Positions 1 through 9,401 are shown, counted from the first letter of the stretch. The stretch is 64,000 nt of DNA from Mycolicibacterium tusciae JS617 (GCF_000243415.2 NZ_KI912270.1:2914001-2978000), one strand, 5' to 3'. A program made the numbers and translations. The notes: generated by a model from the sequence alone, not told the origin.

Positions 1-261
1 ACCGCCGGTGATGTGTTGGAGGCCTACGAACGCCTGATCCTCGACGCGATGCGCGGCGACCACACCCTGTTCACCACCGCCGAGGGCATCGAGTCACTAT
101 GGGAGCGCTCGGAAGCACTGCTGAAGGACCCGCCTCCCGCGAAGGTCTACCAACCGGGCACCTGGGGTCCCAACTCGATCCATCAGCTGATCGCACCCAA
201 CGCGTGGAGGTTGCCCTTCGAGCGGGCATGGCGCGAATCCAAGAACGGCGACGACGACTAG
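1..261 (+). CDS. zwf: Glucose-6-phosphate dehydrogenase, C-terminal part (gene starts before the window)
   Basis: The reading frame is open from base 1 and ends with TAG. The 86 visible residues match the C-terminus of glucose-6-phosphate dehydrogenase: a helix reading EAYERLILDAMRGD, then LFTTAEGIESLW, and a tail with YQPGTWGP just before the end. The enzyme oxidises glucose-6-phosphate to 6-phosphogluconolactone with NAD(P)+ in the cytosolic pentose phosphate pathway. The catalytic and cofactor-binding parts lie outside the window. Its stop overlaps the stop of the convergent gene on the other strand by a few bases. Which zwf paralogue this is cannot be decided from the tail. Confidence 0.85.
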   Translation, partial: TAGDVLEAYERLILDAMRGDHTLFTTAEGIESLWERSEALLKDPPPAKVYQPGTWGPNSIHQLIAPNAWRLPFERAWRESKNGDDD

Positions 262-1946
262 TAGCCCTCCGGTGAAATTTCGTTGACTCGGTACAACCGC
301 CAGTCGGGCTGGCTATCACCGTTGTTAGGTACTTCGAGTTCGAGCGTGGCTATATCGGCGCCCGTGTCGTACAGCGTGGGGAAACGCAAGTTGAGCGCGT
401 CTGCGGTACCGCGGCCCTCTCGAGGTATCGCAAGCATGTATTTGATGCCATGCAAAGCCGGTTCATTCAGCGCAGTGGTGAAGTCCGGGTCGGACGGCAC
501 CACAAATGTTCTCGGGTTGTCGGAGGCCGCAATTACGGCGAATCCGTATTCGGTGTCGGTGATTACCGAACCCTCTGGAAGGTTCAGTCGCTCCAAGTAA
601 TGCGCGATGTCGCATTCGGTGGAAAAGCTGGCGGCGATGCGATGCTCGATTGCTTTGCGTTCGCTGACGCTGTCGGGGTCTGGTGCCAGCACCGCGCCGA
701 GCGCGTACTCCTGCGGTGCGTATTTGGGCTGTCCCATCCCCCACGCTGTGACGGGTATTGCCACCGCGAACACCGTTGCTACTGGCACGTAGGCTGCCCA
801 TGACCGCCGTTGTGGCTGCGGTCCCACGGGGGGTATCGGTGCGTACTTGCCTGGCCGCTTGGCGGGCGCCAGGGCACCGTCGGGAACGGCCAGCATCGCA
901 AGACAGGCCGCCAAGGGGATCGCGACGATGTAGAACCGCAGGAACGGGAACGTCGATCCGGTGGCATAGCTGACGGCCTGAAACATCAGTGCGGCGCCGT
1001 ATATCGCCACCGGCACAATCAGCACATGCCAATCGGGCGTGCGTCGGCGGCGCGCTACGGCCCACAGCGCAAGGGGGACCAACGTCGGCGCCAGCAAGCA
1101 GATGCACACGGCCGCGAACGTGAGACCGTCGCCCAATCCCGGTGAACTATGGCCGGTTTGCTCAAGAATCGCGGCATTGCCGTACTGCGAGCTGAACTGC
1201 CCGAAGGCCACCCCGGTGATCAACCAGCTGATCCCAGCCCATCCGATAAATGCCACCAGACCAGGACCGCTCACCATGATCAGGTCCAGCAGCGCACGGC
1301 GTGGCCGGGGTGCCGGACGTGCGCGCAGATACGTGGTCAGTCCGACCAGTGTTCCCGCAGCGGCAACGCAGGCTACGGCGTCGTAGCGCGTCAGATACGC
1401 CAGCCCCATCGCGATGCCGCCCGCTGTCACCAGATGGTGGACATCGTCGTCCACCATCCACCTGATGAGACGGCGCACCGCCCACGTCATGAAGAAGAGG
1501 AACGGCGCCTCACTCATGCCATTGGCGCCGTAGAAGATGATCATCGGGTTGAGTGCGAACAGCGCAGTTATCGCGAGCACGTACCTTCGGGGCAGTCCGC
1601 GGTCAGTGCCCATGCTCATGATCTGGACGGCGGCACCGGCCATGAAGACAGCGGACATCATGGTTCCGGAGAAGGCCCGTTCGGTCATATCCGTCCACAG
1701 CGGACTCATCGCGATGGCGGGGATCTGCACGACCGCGGTCAGCGGAGTGAAGATGAAGCCGATCGCCGCCAGATGAGGATCACGGCTGAAAACCACGCCT
1801 TGTGCCGCGGCCACCCTCGACAGTGCGTCACCCAAGATGAATCCGTGCCGTACCTGGAGCCAGTAACCGACGGCCAGGTAACCCGTCAGCACCACCGAAA
1901 AGACCGTCCCCTTGAGCCGCCGGTCCGACCACACCGCAGTCATCAC
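258..1946 (-). CDS. Polytopic membrane protein, probable GT-C-type glycosyltransferase of an exopolysaccharide operon
   Basis: This is a 562-residue protein with many hydrophobic segments over about residues 15-410 and a soluble C-terminal part of about 150 residues, expected outside the membrane. The first loop carries GDALSR shortly after the first membrane segment, where GT-C (ArnT/PMT-like) transferases place an acidic catalytic motif. GT-C enzymes use lipid-linked sugars on the outer face of the membrane. The start overlaps the stop of the upstream glycosyltransferase gene by ATGA, so the two are translationally coupled. It is the last gene of the BcsB/BcsA-like operon. The family is inferred from topology and one motif, so the substrate is unknown. 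Confidence 0.6.
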   Translation of the reverse strand: MMTAVWSDRRLKGTVFSVVLTGYLAVGYWLQVRHGFILGDALSRVAAAQGVVFSRDPHLAAIGFIFTPLTAVVQIPAIAMSPLWTDMTERAFSGTMMSAVFMAGAAVQIMSMGTDRGLPRRYVLAITALFALNPMIIFYGANGMSEAPFLFFMTWAVRRLIRWMVDDDVHHLVTAGGIAMGLAYLTRYDAVACVAAAGTLVGLTTYLRARPAPRPRRALLDLIMVSGPGLVAFIGWAGISWLITGVAFGQFSSQYGNAAILEQTGHSSPGLGDGLTFAAVCICLLAPTLVPLALWAVARRRRTPDWHVLIVPVAIYGAALMFQAVSYATGSTFPFLRFYIVAIPLAACLAMLAVPDGALAPAKRPGKYAPIPPVGPQPQRRSWAAYVPVATVFAVAIPVTAWGMGQPKYAPQEYALGAVLAPDPDSVSERKAIEHRIAASFSTECDIAHYLERLNLPEGSVITDTEYGFAVIAASDNPRTFVVPSDPDFTTALNEPALHGIKYMLAIPREGRGTADALNLRFPTLYDTGADIATLELEVPNNGDSQPDWRLYRVNEISPEGY

Positions 1947-3421
1947 TCTTGGTCGTCAGCGTCTTTAGGCTGCTCTGTCAGCCCATGAAAGGTCTTCTCC
2001 CAGTAGGACGGATTGCGGATCAACTGATAGCACCCCTTCGCGGCGGCGATGCTCATCATCAGCCAGAAGGCCGGGACTGTCAGAGCTGCCAACAGTAGGT
2101 CGGAGCGGTCGTCTTCACGCAGTGCGATCAGGTTCATGTAAAGCGTCGCCGCGTTGCCAAGGACCAACGCCACCAGCGCGGGGAAGTAGATAAACGACGG
2201 GAATACATCCTCGACGACCGCGGGCTGCCCGAGGAACCACAGTAGTGTGAGCAACCAGAACACCAGATTCAAGACGGCGACGATTGGCGTCCCCGCCAGA
2301 ACCAGGTTGAATCGGACGAAACCGCGTAGGCCGAGGGTACGGAATAGTCGGACGGGTTGACGGATGTGCACCAGCCACGTCTGCAGATATCCCTTGTACC
2401 AACGCGATCGCTGACGAATCCAGTTGATCGGGTCGCTGTTGGCCTCCTCGAGTGTGCTCGAATCGATCACCGCGGTGCGGTATCCGTGCGCCGCGATGCG
2501 CAGTCCGAGGTCCGCGTCTTCGGTGACATTGAATGGGTCCCATGCGCCGATCTCGTCCAGTACTGCATGACGGAGATGATTCGACGTGCCCCCCAACGGG
2601 ATCGGCGACGTGCTCATCATCATGCCCGGCAGCAGATAGCCGAACCACAACGCGTACTCAGCGGTGAACCAGGCAGTCAGTATGTTCTGATGACCGTTGT
2701 AGTACTCCAGCTTTGCCTGGACACACGCCACGTCGCTGGAGAGACTACGGAATGCGGCTACCACCCGGCGAAGCTGAAGCGGTTCGGGCAGGTCCTCGGC
2801 GTCGTAGATGGTGACGATCTCACCGATGGCGAAGTGCAGACCGTAATTGCACGCCTTCGGTTTGGTTCGCGGATCCGCGGGCGGGACCAGCAGGATGGTG
2901 ATCGCGTCGGATTGCTCACATTCCTTGGCGGCCTTGATGGTTACTTCATCGTCAGCCTCCAGAAGCAGCAGCACTTGGAGCTTGTCACGTGGGTACTCCA
3001 GTGCGGCCATCGCCCCGATCAGCTCGCCCACGACCTCCGGTTCGTTGTATGCCGGAACCAAGATCGTGTAGGGCGGCAGGTCGGCGTCGGCCAATGCACG
3101 CGCCTCGTCATCCGGTATCTCGATCGCGCGCGACGCCAGCCCTTCCCGGAAGATCAGCACTCGGTCGAGCATCGTCAAGAGATACGCGGCAGTACACACG
3201 CCAACGATGGCGACCGCGGTCGTCATCGGCTGCCAGATCGCGCTGACGGTCACCACGGCGAGCGCAATCCACACCAGCCACTTCTGCCAGCGCACCACCG
3301 AGACCGACGCCGAGCGCATTGGATCGTCGTCACGTAGGCCGTCGATCGCGCGGCGTAGCGCATACTCCCGCTCTTCTTCGGTGATACCTCCAGACGCCGG
3401 ATCCTCGATACTCGTGGTCAT
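1943..3421 (-). CDS. Family 2 glycosyltransferase, cellulose synthase (BcsA)-like processive enzyme
   Basis: The 492-residue protein has two N-terminal membrane segments (about 46-90), a cytosolic GT2 domain, and C-terminal membrane segments (about 365-425 and 445-470). GT2 signatures are in order: LVPAYNEP near 121-128, LEADDE near 154-159, DAED at 207-210, TEDADLG at 300-306, and QRSRW at 337-341, the Q-x-x-R-W motif of processive synthases. Such enzymes polymerise UDP-sugars into a beta-linked glycan while exporting it. No PilZ domain is visible after the QxxRW region, so c-di-GMP activation as in BcsA is not suggested. ATGA overlaps join it to the genes on both sides. Cellulose is possible, but the sugar is not proven. 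Confidence 0.8.
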   Translation of the reverse strand: MTTSIEDPASGGITEEEREYALRRAIDGLRDDDPMRSASVSVVRWQKWLVWIALAVVTVSAIWQPMTTAVAIVGVCTAAYLLTMLDRVLIFREGLASRAIEIPDDEARALADADLPPYTILVPAYNEPEVVGELIGAMAALEYPRDKLQVLLLLEADDEVTIKAAKECEQSDAITILLVPPADPRTKPKACNYGLHFAIGEIVTIYDAEDLPEPLQLRRVVAAFRSLSSDVACVQAKLEYYNGHQNILTAWFTAEYALWFGYLLPGMMMSTSPIPLGGTSNHLRHAVLDEIGAWDPFNVTEDADLGLRIAAHGYRTAVIDSSTLEEANSDPINWIRQRSRWYKGYLQTWLVHIRQPVRLFRTLGLRGFVRFNLVLAGTPIVAVLNLVFWLLTLLWFLGQPAVVEDVFPSFIYFPALVALVLGNAATLYMNLIALREDDRSDLLLAALTVPAFWLMMSIAAAKGCYQLIRNPSYWEKTFHGLTEQPKDADDQE

Positions 3422-4950
3422 TTGAACTTGGTCCCCGCAGCGTCGAACTGCGCTTTGACCAGCGCACGACCGAACTCGGCAAGTAGTTCGGCATCCTTGA
3501 ATCTCGGTGAGCGTTCGTCCAACACAGCGTTCCCGCGAAGCAAGAGCGTGAACAATGTCCGCAACGTGGAAACCATGCTGTCGGAGGGTTCAGGGAACAC
3601 TGCATCGGGATCATGGTTGTCGACCGCGAAGATGGTGACGCGCTGGCCCAGTTGTGAGTCGCCCCAAGCGAACCTCAGCGAGTTCCAGGTAATGAGCAGC
3701 TTGTCGTCGACAACCGAAAGCATCGTCCCGGTAACGCCGTGTCCGAGGTCGACAGGCCGGCCGGGGCTGATCCGGGCTTCGGAGAGGTCGTAAAGCACGC
3801 GTGCCGGATAGACTTCGAATGCGAACGGCCGGCCGGTTACAACGCTGTCGACGACAAGTGTGCGCGAACGAGAAAGAACGTCAAAGCGGGGATCTCCGTT
3901 GATGGCCGTCATGCGTTGGCGGGTAAGCACCGATCCGCCACCATAGAAGCGATTCACCCAGCCGAAATCTTCGTCGCCGGTAGAAATCCAGCCGGGCGGC
4001 TCAACCAAAGGCCGGCCCTCGACCAGCTGACCCGGGGCCGTGCGAGAGATTCGCGACGAGGTGGCCTCGGGCGGTAGCGGCATGAACGCAATGATGATCG
4101 CCACCGCCACGACCAGTGGTACGGCGGCCCAAACCTGCCCTGCGGCAAGGGGTTCCATTTTACGATCGAGAACGCGCTTCGCCTGACCGCGCCGGGCCTG
4201 AAAAAACATTGCAATACTCACCACGGCTATCGCGGTGAGCGCGGGCACCTGTTGGTAAACCAGCACCGGTGCCGAGTTGAAGAACAACCCGATCGTGATC
4301 AACACCGCGAACCCGACGGCCCATGACGCCAGCGACCCGTAGAACCCGCGCCGCAGGTTCCGCCCAACGCCGATGCCAGTGCCAACGCCCGCGATGAGCA
4401 GCGTTGCGGCTCCTGCGGCGAACTTTCCACCGCCGAGGAAGACGACCGCCATGTAGTAAGGCAGCGAAAACACCATGAGCATCATCCCCCACACCCAGGC
4501 AAACCGGATGACGGGACGCAGACCGAAAATGACGATGCTCGAACTGAGCATGAACAACCACATCGCCACCAGGTCGAGCCGCAGCAGATGGAAGTAGAGT
4601 CCGAACCGCGGGAGCAGCACACCTTGGAACAGGGCCGCCAGTACCAGAACCATCGTTCCGACAATCATGTCTGTCTGCCGGTCGTGGATCGGCAACTCGG
4701 TCCGGTGGCGCCGCGCCACCCCGATCGCGACCAGCACCGTCGCAGCGGGCACCGTCCACACGTACCCACCGATGCCCTGATTGTTGGTTGTCGCGATGAG
4801 GTTCTCGATGCTTTCGTGAAACGCCACGCCCGTGCAGGCCACGATGAACGCCCAGCGCGCCACCAGCCGATACGTGGGATGCGCGGCGTGCCACCGCGAC
4901 AGAAGCGACGGTTCCGGCTCAGTCGTGTGCTCCGCCGTAGCGGTGCTCAT
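3418..4950 (-). CDS. Multi-pass membrane protein with an extracytoplasmic C-terminal domain, exopolysaccharide operon
   Basis: The 510-residue protein has about eight to ten hydrophobic segments in its first 320 residues, then a soluble domain of about 190 residues, presumably outside the membrane. The start at 4950 was chosen because it gives an ATGA overlap with the upstream bcsB-like gene; a longer version of 539 residues is possible. The membrane core, with DRQTDMIVGT followed by paired helices ending in FSLPYYM, loosely recalls exosortase/archaeosortase folds. However, only one cysteine is visible, in an early helix (IVACTGVAF), and no clear catalytic Cys-Arg-His set is seen. Its position between the BcsB-like and synthase genes suggests a role in glycan synthesis, export or modification. 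Confidence 0.6.
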   Translation of the reverse strand: MSTATAEHTTEPEPSLLSRWHAAHPTYRLVARWAFIVACTGVAFHESIENLIATTNNQGIGGYVWTVPAATVLVAIGVARRHRTELPIHDRQTDMIVGTMVLVLAALFQGVLLPRFGLYFHLLRLDLVAMWLFMLSSSIVIFGLRPVIRFAWVWGMMLMVFSLPYYMAVVFLGGGKFAAGAATLLIAGVGTGIGVGRNLRRGFYGSLASWAVGFAVLITIGLFFNSAPVLVYQQVPALTAIAVVSIAMFFQARRGQAKRVLDRKMEPLAAGQVWAAVPLVVAVAIIIAFMPLPPEATSSRISRTAPGQLVEGRPLVEPPGWISTGDEDFGWVNRFYGGGSVLTRQRMTAINGDPRFDVLSRSRTLVVDSVVTGRPFAFEVYPARVLYDLSEARISPGRPVDLGHGVTGTMLSVVDDKLLITWNSLRFAWGDSQLGQRVTIFAVDNHDPDAVFPEPSDSMVSTLRTLFTLLLRGNAVLDERSPRFKDAELLAEFGRALVKAQFDAAGTKFK

Positions 4951-6890
4951 GGCTGGCCCCTGGCCCGCCTGTTTCGCAACACGATCAGCATGACACCCAC
5001 GGCGAATAACCCGATTGATGCGCCCCAGATGATCCACGACCAGGGGAATCGATCCTCAGCGGTCACCACTGCCTGTTCCTGACCCGCATCCGTGGCCATG
5101 ACGACGGGACCTCGGTCAGGCATCGTGATGAGCACGTTCCCGCTGACGCGCGACCACCTTGGCACATCCGCATTCACCCAGTTCAGCAGTTCATCCAACT
5201 GTGCGGCCCCGTTGTTCGAAGTGGCGATCAGCAGTGTCCGGTTACGGTCATACACCGTCTGCAGCGATCCGAACGGACGAACCGGGTCGAGCGTCAGCGT
5301 GGCGTCCTCGCCTGTGCCGTCAGCATTCGCGACGGTGATCTGCCCCTTCGAATTCATGTTGACAGGCAACGTGATTCGGTCATCTGGCCATCCGTTGGCG
5401 CTCACCAGTACGGCGGGGTTAGTGGACGCGATCGCATCCTGAAGTGATGTCACCGCAGTGTCGATGGGCAGCGCGCTCAGCCGTTGTAGCGCGACCATGA
5501 GCGCGACCGCGCGCCGGGTGTCGTCGAGTCCGCCGTCCATGCCGACCTCCACCCGCGGCATCAGCGCTTGCGGCAGCCCCTGGAAACCGCTTGGCAGCGG
5601 CGGCTTGGCGGCAGTGGTCTGCACCGGGCTGTCGCCGTCGATGGTGAGGGTGATCGGCTGGAATTCACCGCAGCGCCCGGTGTTTCCGGTGATGTTCACG
5701 GCAACGCCGAGGTTGACATAGCGCTGGAGCAGACGATCCGGGACATCGACCCATCGATCAATCGATCCAGAGCCGTCGGTAGGCCAATGGTCGATCGTCT
5801 CGCCGGAGATGGACACTACGATCTCGCCGCCGACCGACGACGGCAACGGTGTGTACGAACCGCGCAGGTGCACGCGGATGTTATGCGCGGACCGGCCGAT
5901 TCGCGTCTGGTCGAGCGCGATCGTCACCTGAGGCTCAAGTGCCGTTGCATTCACACCCGGTTGGCCGAGCTGCCGCATCGAGACGACATCGGCTGGCAGA
6001 ATCGGACTCGAGCGAAGCGGTCCCACTACGGCTTTCGAGCTCAGCGCGAGACGTCCGACGTCACTGGACAGCAGCCTCACCTGATCGGTGAGCGCGCCAG
6101 CGGAGCCGGTGATCTGGAGAGCGGCCACGCCGGTGTCGCCCTGCAGCGCGACGCCGGCCTGCGGACTTTCCCGGATTATTACGTGGCGCTGCATCGGCCC
6201 CGACGGCTCGACATTCTGGTCAACGCCAAGCGGATTCACCATCACATCGGGGTACTGCTGACCGTAGTGTGCGACCACTGCGGTTGCCAGCCGCAACGCG
6301 GCGTCGGTCTCCGTGCGCGACGGAGACACCGGCAGGAAAATGTTGAGCTGCTGCAACACCGGAGGCAAAAAATCCGAAACGTCTTCGGGTGGAGCTTCGA
6401 CCCCGGAATACCGCACCGCCGAGCTGACAAGCCGCAGCGGATTCGAAGGGTCCAGACAGAAGCCATCGTTCTGGATCAGAAAGCTGCGCAACGTCACCGT
6501 CACCGCGTTGTCATCGACCTTGACACCCGTCAAGGGAATCGCGACCGGTCCGCCCTCGGGGGGCAACGGCACTCGCGAGAGGGTGCGATCGTCCTGCGCA
6601 GCGATGATGGTGCCGTCGCCCACGTTCACCGGCATCTCCACCCACGCGTCAAGTGACTCCGGCACAAGACCTTGGGGGACCGGGACCGTTATCGACATGA
6701 CGCCCCGGTCACCGTAGAACGCCAACGTCGGCATCGAACCAAGATCGGCCAGGCTGATGGTCGGCGCGTCGGCCACCGGTCCAGCCGCGCCGGGTTGGGG
6801 CCACGCCGGAGGCGACGACATCACCCCGACCAGCCCCACGCCGCAGACTGCGGCAATACGTTTCAGCAGAAACAGCCGAGTCCCCCCCAC
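4947..6890 (-). CDS. BcsB-like cellulose synthase accessory protein, second copy
   Basis: This 647-residue protein has an N-terminal signal segment (LFLLKRIAAVCGVGLVGVMS), a long beta-rich extracytoplasmic part, and one C-terminal membrane helix (about 620-640) followed by a basic tail. This is the layout of BcsB, the periplasmic subunit that guides nascent glucan away from BcsA and anchors to it by a C-terminal helix. It is clearly paralogous to the protein at 7315-9267: both contain VADAPT.SL, ITVPVP.GL, TLSR and DFLPPVLQ, and the two have almost the same length. Its stop overlaps the next start by ATGA. An actinobacterium lacks the Gram-negative periplasm, so these proteins probably work between the plasma membrane and the mycomembrane. 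Confidence 0.75.
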   Translation of the reverse strand: MGGTRLFLLKRIAAVCGVGLVGVMSSPPAWPQPGAAGPVADAPTISLADLGSMPTLAFYGDRGVMSITVPVPQGLVPESLDAWVEMPVNVGDGTIIAAQDDRTLSRVPLPPEGGPVAIPLTGVKVDDNAVTVTLRSFLIQNDGFCLDPSNPLRLVSSAVRYSGVEAPPEDVSDFLPPVLQQLNIFLPVSPSRTETDAALRLATAVVAHYGQQYPDVMVNPLGVDQNVEPSGPMQRHVIIRESPQAGVALQGDTGVAALQITGSAGALTDQVRLLSSDVGRLALSSKAVVGPLRSSPILPADVVSMRQLGQPGVNATALEPQVTIALDQTRIGRSAHNIRVHLRGSYTPLPSSVGGEIVVSISGETIDHWPTDGSGSIDRWVDVPDRLLQRYVNLGVAVNITGNTGRCGEFQPITLTIDGDSPVQTTAAKPPLPSGFQGLPQALMPRVEVGMDGGLDDTRRAVALMVALQRLSALPIDTAVTSLQDAIASTNPAVLVSANGWPDDRITLPVNMNSKGQITVANADGTGEDATLTLDPVRPFGSLQTVYDRNRTLLIATSNNGAAQLDELLNWVNADVPRWSRVSGNVLITMPDRGPVVMATDAGQEQAVVTAEDRFPWSWIIWGASIGLFAVGVMLIVLRNRRARGQP

Positions 6891-6987
6891 GACGAATCAG
6901 TATGCCCCGACGTGCGCCCGTGATTACGGATTATGTCAATTCTGCGTTTCACTCCGGAAGCAGCAGCAAGATCGTTTTACCGACACG

Positions 6988-7260
6988 TCAATACTCGTGC
7001 AGGCTCTCCCGCAACGTCGTTCCCAGATAGCGGGTCGGTACCGCCCGCGCCGCTGAAGCTCGGGGACAAGCAGGTCCGTCACATCGTTGAAGCAACCCGG
7101 GGTGTCGGTGGCCGACAGCATGAGCCGTTGCAGGCGTCTTCGTCGATGTACTGCCCCATCCGGTCGGCGACGTCTGATGGCGTGCCGAGCGACCGGGTGC
7201 CCACCCTGGCTTCGAGGATCGCGTCGGACGTGATGCCCTCTGGTGCACAACGTATCTGAA
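6988..7260 (-). pseudogene. Remnant of a flavin-dependent (LLM class, NtaA/SnaA/DszA-like) monooxygenase C-terminus
   Basis: Reading the minus strand across three frames restores a recognisable C-terminus. One frame gives SDAILEARVGTRSLGTPSDV and ADRMGQYIDEDACNG. After a shift comes FNDVTDLLVPELQRRG, and after a second shift RYLGTTLRESLHEY and a stop at 6988. Nitrilotriacetate-monooxygenase-type proteins end in exactly this order (GTP...VADRM, then D.LVPELQRRG, then GTTLRE.L). At least two frameshifts and the missing N-terminal part show the gene is dead. It fills the 424-base gap between the two bcsB-like genes. The rest of that gap shows no gene. Confidence 0.75.
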
Positions 7261-7314
7261 ATCAGACTCAGTGAGATGCTGGGGTAATGGCGGCGTGTAT
7301 CGTCGCCAAGGTCC

Positions 7315-9267
7315 TTAACCGCGGCGGCGCCGGTGAATGGCCAACGCAACGACACTCGCGCCGATGACCACGCCGACGCCTGCGGCGATCCACCAGACCG
7401 GGTTTGCGCCGCTGTCGTCGGCAGCGTCCGGTGCCGCTACTGCCTCAGTGTCGACGCTCACCGGATCGCGGTCGGGCAGTGATATCAACGCATCACCGGT
7501 CAGCGCCGACCACCGGCGCATATCGCCGTCCAGCCAGACGAGCAGTGAATCCAGTTGCTCCGGCGCATCCTCCGACGTCGCGAAGAGGACGGTCCGGTTG
7601 CCGCTGCGTCCGACTTGAAGGGACGCGAACGGCGTCGCCCGATCGAGCGTCAAAGTAGCTGGGCTTTTGCCCGTGCGTAGAACTTCGAGTTTTCCGTCCG
7701 CCGAACTACGCACCGGCGGAACCACATTGTCGTTGTCCCAGCCATGGGCCGAAATCAGGATTGCCGGGGAACCGCTGTCGATCGCACTCGCCAGAGGTAC
7801 CACTTCGGTATCGATGCGCGGCCCGCTGATCCGTTGCAGCCCTTCGGTGATCGAGACGGCGCGGGCGGTGTCGTCAAACGATTCAGGTTCGATACCGACC
7901 TGCACTTTGGGCATCAGCGCCTGGGGCACCGACTGGAATCCAAGGGGATCGGCGGAATCCGCGGGGCTGCTGTCGATGGTGGTGGAGTCGTCGATCTTCA
8001 GTGTCACCGGTTGGAAATCCCCGCACTGTCCGACATCCCCAGCGATATCGACGGCGACCGAAAGGTTGGTGTGGCGCCGGAGCTCGGACTGCGGAATGCT
8101 CACCGAGCGGTCGATCGAACCGCTGGAGTCAGCCGCCCATCGGTCGATAGTCTCGCCATCGGCCGACACGACGACCTGTCCGCCCACGGTGGACGGCAGA
8201 GGCGTGTAGGAACCCTTCAGCTGCACTCGTACGTCACGCACGGGTTTCCCGAGGCGGGTCTGGTCGACACCGACGACCACCTGCGGCTTGAACGCCGTCG
8301 CCGTCGCGCCAGGCTGACCGAGATCGCGCAGCGTGGCCGGGTTAATCGGGACCGAAGGGGCCGAGTTGATCGGCCCGGTAACCACTTTGGGAGACAGCGC
8401 GAGTTGGGAAAGGTCGCTGCTGAGCAGCCGCACCTGGTTGGCGAGTTCGTCGGCAGACCCGGCGATCCGCAGAGCGGGCACACCCCCGTCACCACCCTGC
8501 AGCGAGACCGCAGCATCTGATCCCTGACGAATCACGACGTGGCGTTCCAGCGGGGCCGACGGGGGCGCCGCCTTGCCCTCACCCAGGGATGCGATGTCGA
8601 TCTCGGTGTTCTGCCTGCCATATCGGTTGACGACGGCAGTCGTCACCTGAACCGCTGCATCGGATTCCGCGGCCGACGGCTGCTGCGGGATGAAGATCGT
8701 CATCCTCTGCAGCACCGGCGGAAGGAAGTCAGCGACCATCGTGGGCGCCGCCTCCTTGCCCGTGTAATCGATCGCCGCATCGGAAAGTTGCAGCGGAACC
8801 GTCGGGTCGTACAGGCAGTCACCTTCTTCGGGCAGCAGCCGGCTGCGCACGGTGAACGTGACGGTGTTGTCCACGACGCGTGCACCGGTCAACGGAATCG
8901 ACAGAGGCGTGTTCTCCGCCATCAGCAGCTCGATACGTGACAGTGTGCGACGGTCCTGGGTGACGATGAGGGTTCCCCCGCGGACATAGGGCGGCAACTC
9001 GACATCAGCGGTCAACGCGCCTGGGGTCAACCCTTTCGGCACGGGCACGGTGATCGTCTGCATCCCCTGCAGTCCGTACAACGAGATGTCGGTGTCGGCA
9101 CCAAGGGACGTCAAACTGAGCGTCGGTGCATCCGCGACCTGCCCGGCATCCGCTGGTGCCGCATTCACCTGCGGTAAGCCGAAATTGACGGTGAGGATAG
9201 CGAATACGGCCACGCTCGCCGTAACGAGTGTCGACCTCTTCAGAAAATGCACAAGGGCAGCCCCCAT
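7315..9267 (-). CDS. BcsB-like cellulose synthase accessory protein, first copy
   Basis: This 650-residue exported protein has an N-terminal signal (TLVTASVAVFAILTVNFGLP), an extended beta-rich region, and a C-terminal membrane helix near 620-645 (NPVWWIAAGVGVVIGASVV) with a basic RRRRG end. The order and length fit the BcsB family. It is the first gene of the exopolysaccharide operon and a close paralogue of the gene at 4947-6890. Both share the repeated VVISADGETIDRW / VVSISGETIDHW type segment and a conserved pair GQCGDFQP / GRCGEFQP. No bcsC, bcsZ or bcsQ gene accompanies the pair. The function as a glycan-guiding subunit is inferred from the family and from the synthase gene downstream. 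Confidence 0.75.
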   Translation of the reverse strand: MGAALVHFLKRSTLVTASVAVFAILTVNFGLPQVNAAPADAGQVADAPTLSLTSLGADTDISLYGLQGMQTITVPVPKGLTPGALTADVELPPYVRGGTLIVTQDRRTLSRIELLMAENTPLSIPLTGARVVDNTVTFTVRSRLLPEEGDCLYDPTVPLQLSDAAIDYTGKEAAPTMVADFLPPVLQRMTIFIPQQPSAAESDAAVQVTTAVVNRYGRQNTEIDIASLGEGKAAPPSAPLERHVVIRQGSDAAVSLQGGDGGVPALRIAGSADELANQVRLLSSDLSQLALSPKVVTGPINSAPSVPINPATLRDLGQPGATATAFKPQVVVGVDQTRLGKPVRDVRVQLKGSYTPLPSTVGGQVVVSADGETIDRWAADSSGSIDRSVSIPQSELRRHTNLSVAVDIAGDVGQCGDFQPVTLKIDDSTTIDSSPADSADPLGFQSVPQALMPKVQVGIEPESFDDTARAVSITEGLQRISGPRIDTEVVPLASAIDSGSPAILISAHGWDNDNVVPPVRSSADGKLEVLRTGKSPATLTLDRATPFASLQVGRSGNRTVLFATSEDAPEQLDSLLVWLDGDMRRWSALTGDALISLPDRDPVSVDTEAVAAPDAADDSGANPVWWIAAGVGVVIGASVVALAIHRRRRG

Positions 9268-9351
9268 GGCCCGAACGTATAGCCATGGCCGTCGAACGAC
9301 AAACTGGATTCGGCGATCCCCCCGGGGAAAGCGGTGTGACCCGCGATACGA

Positions 9352-9385
9352 AAAACCCCCGACACGCCGTGTGTGCGGGGGCTTT
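9352..9385 (-). terminator. Rho-independent terminator of the S10 operon
   Basis: On the minus strand, just after rpsQ, an arm cccccgcacac pairs with gtgtcggggg (one bulge) around a short loop and is followed by TTTTT. It sits 17 bases beyond the rpsQ stop and separates the ribosomal operon from the exopolysaccharide operon. Confidence 0.8.
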
Positions 9386-9401
9386 CCTCTTGCGGTCAGG
9401 C

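Noticed and set aside
6891..7314. Insertion sequence between the bcsB-like genes
   Set aside because: No transposase fragment or terminal repeats are visible; the content reads as a monooxygenase remnant.
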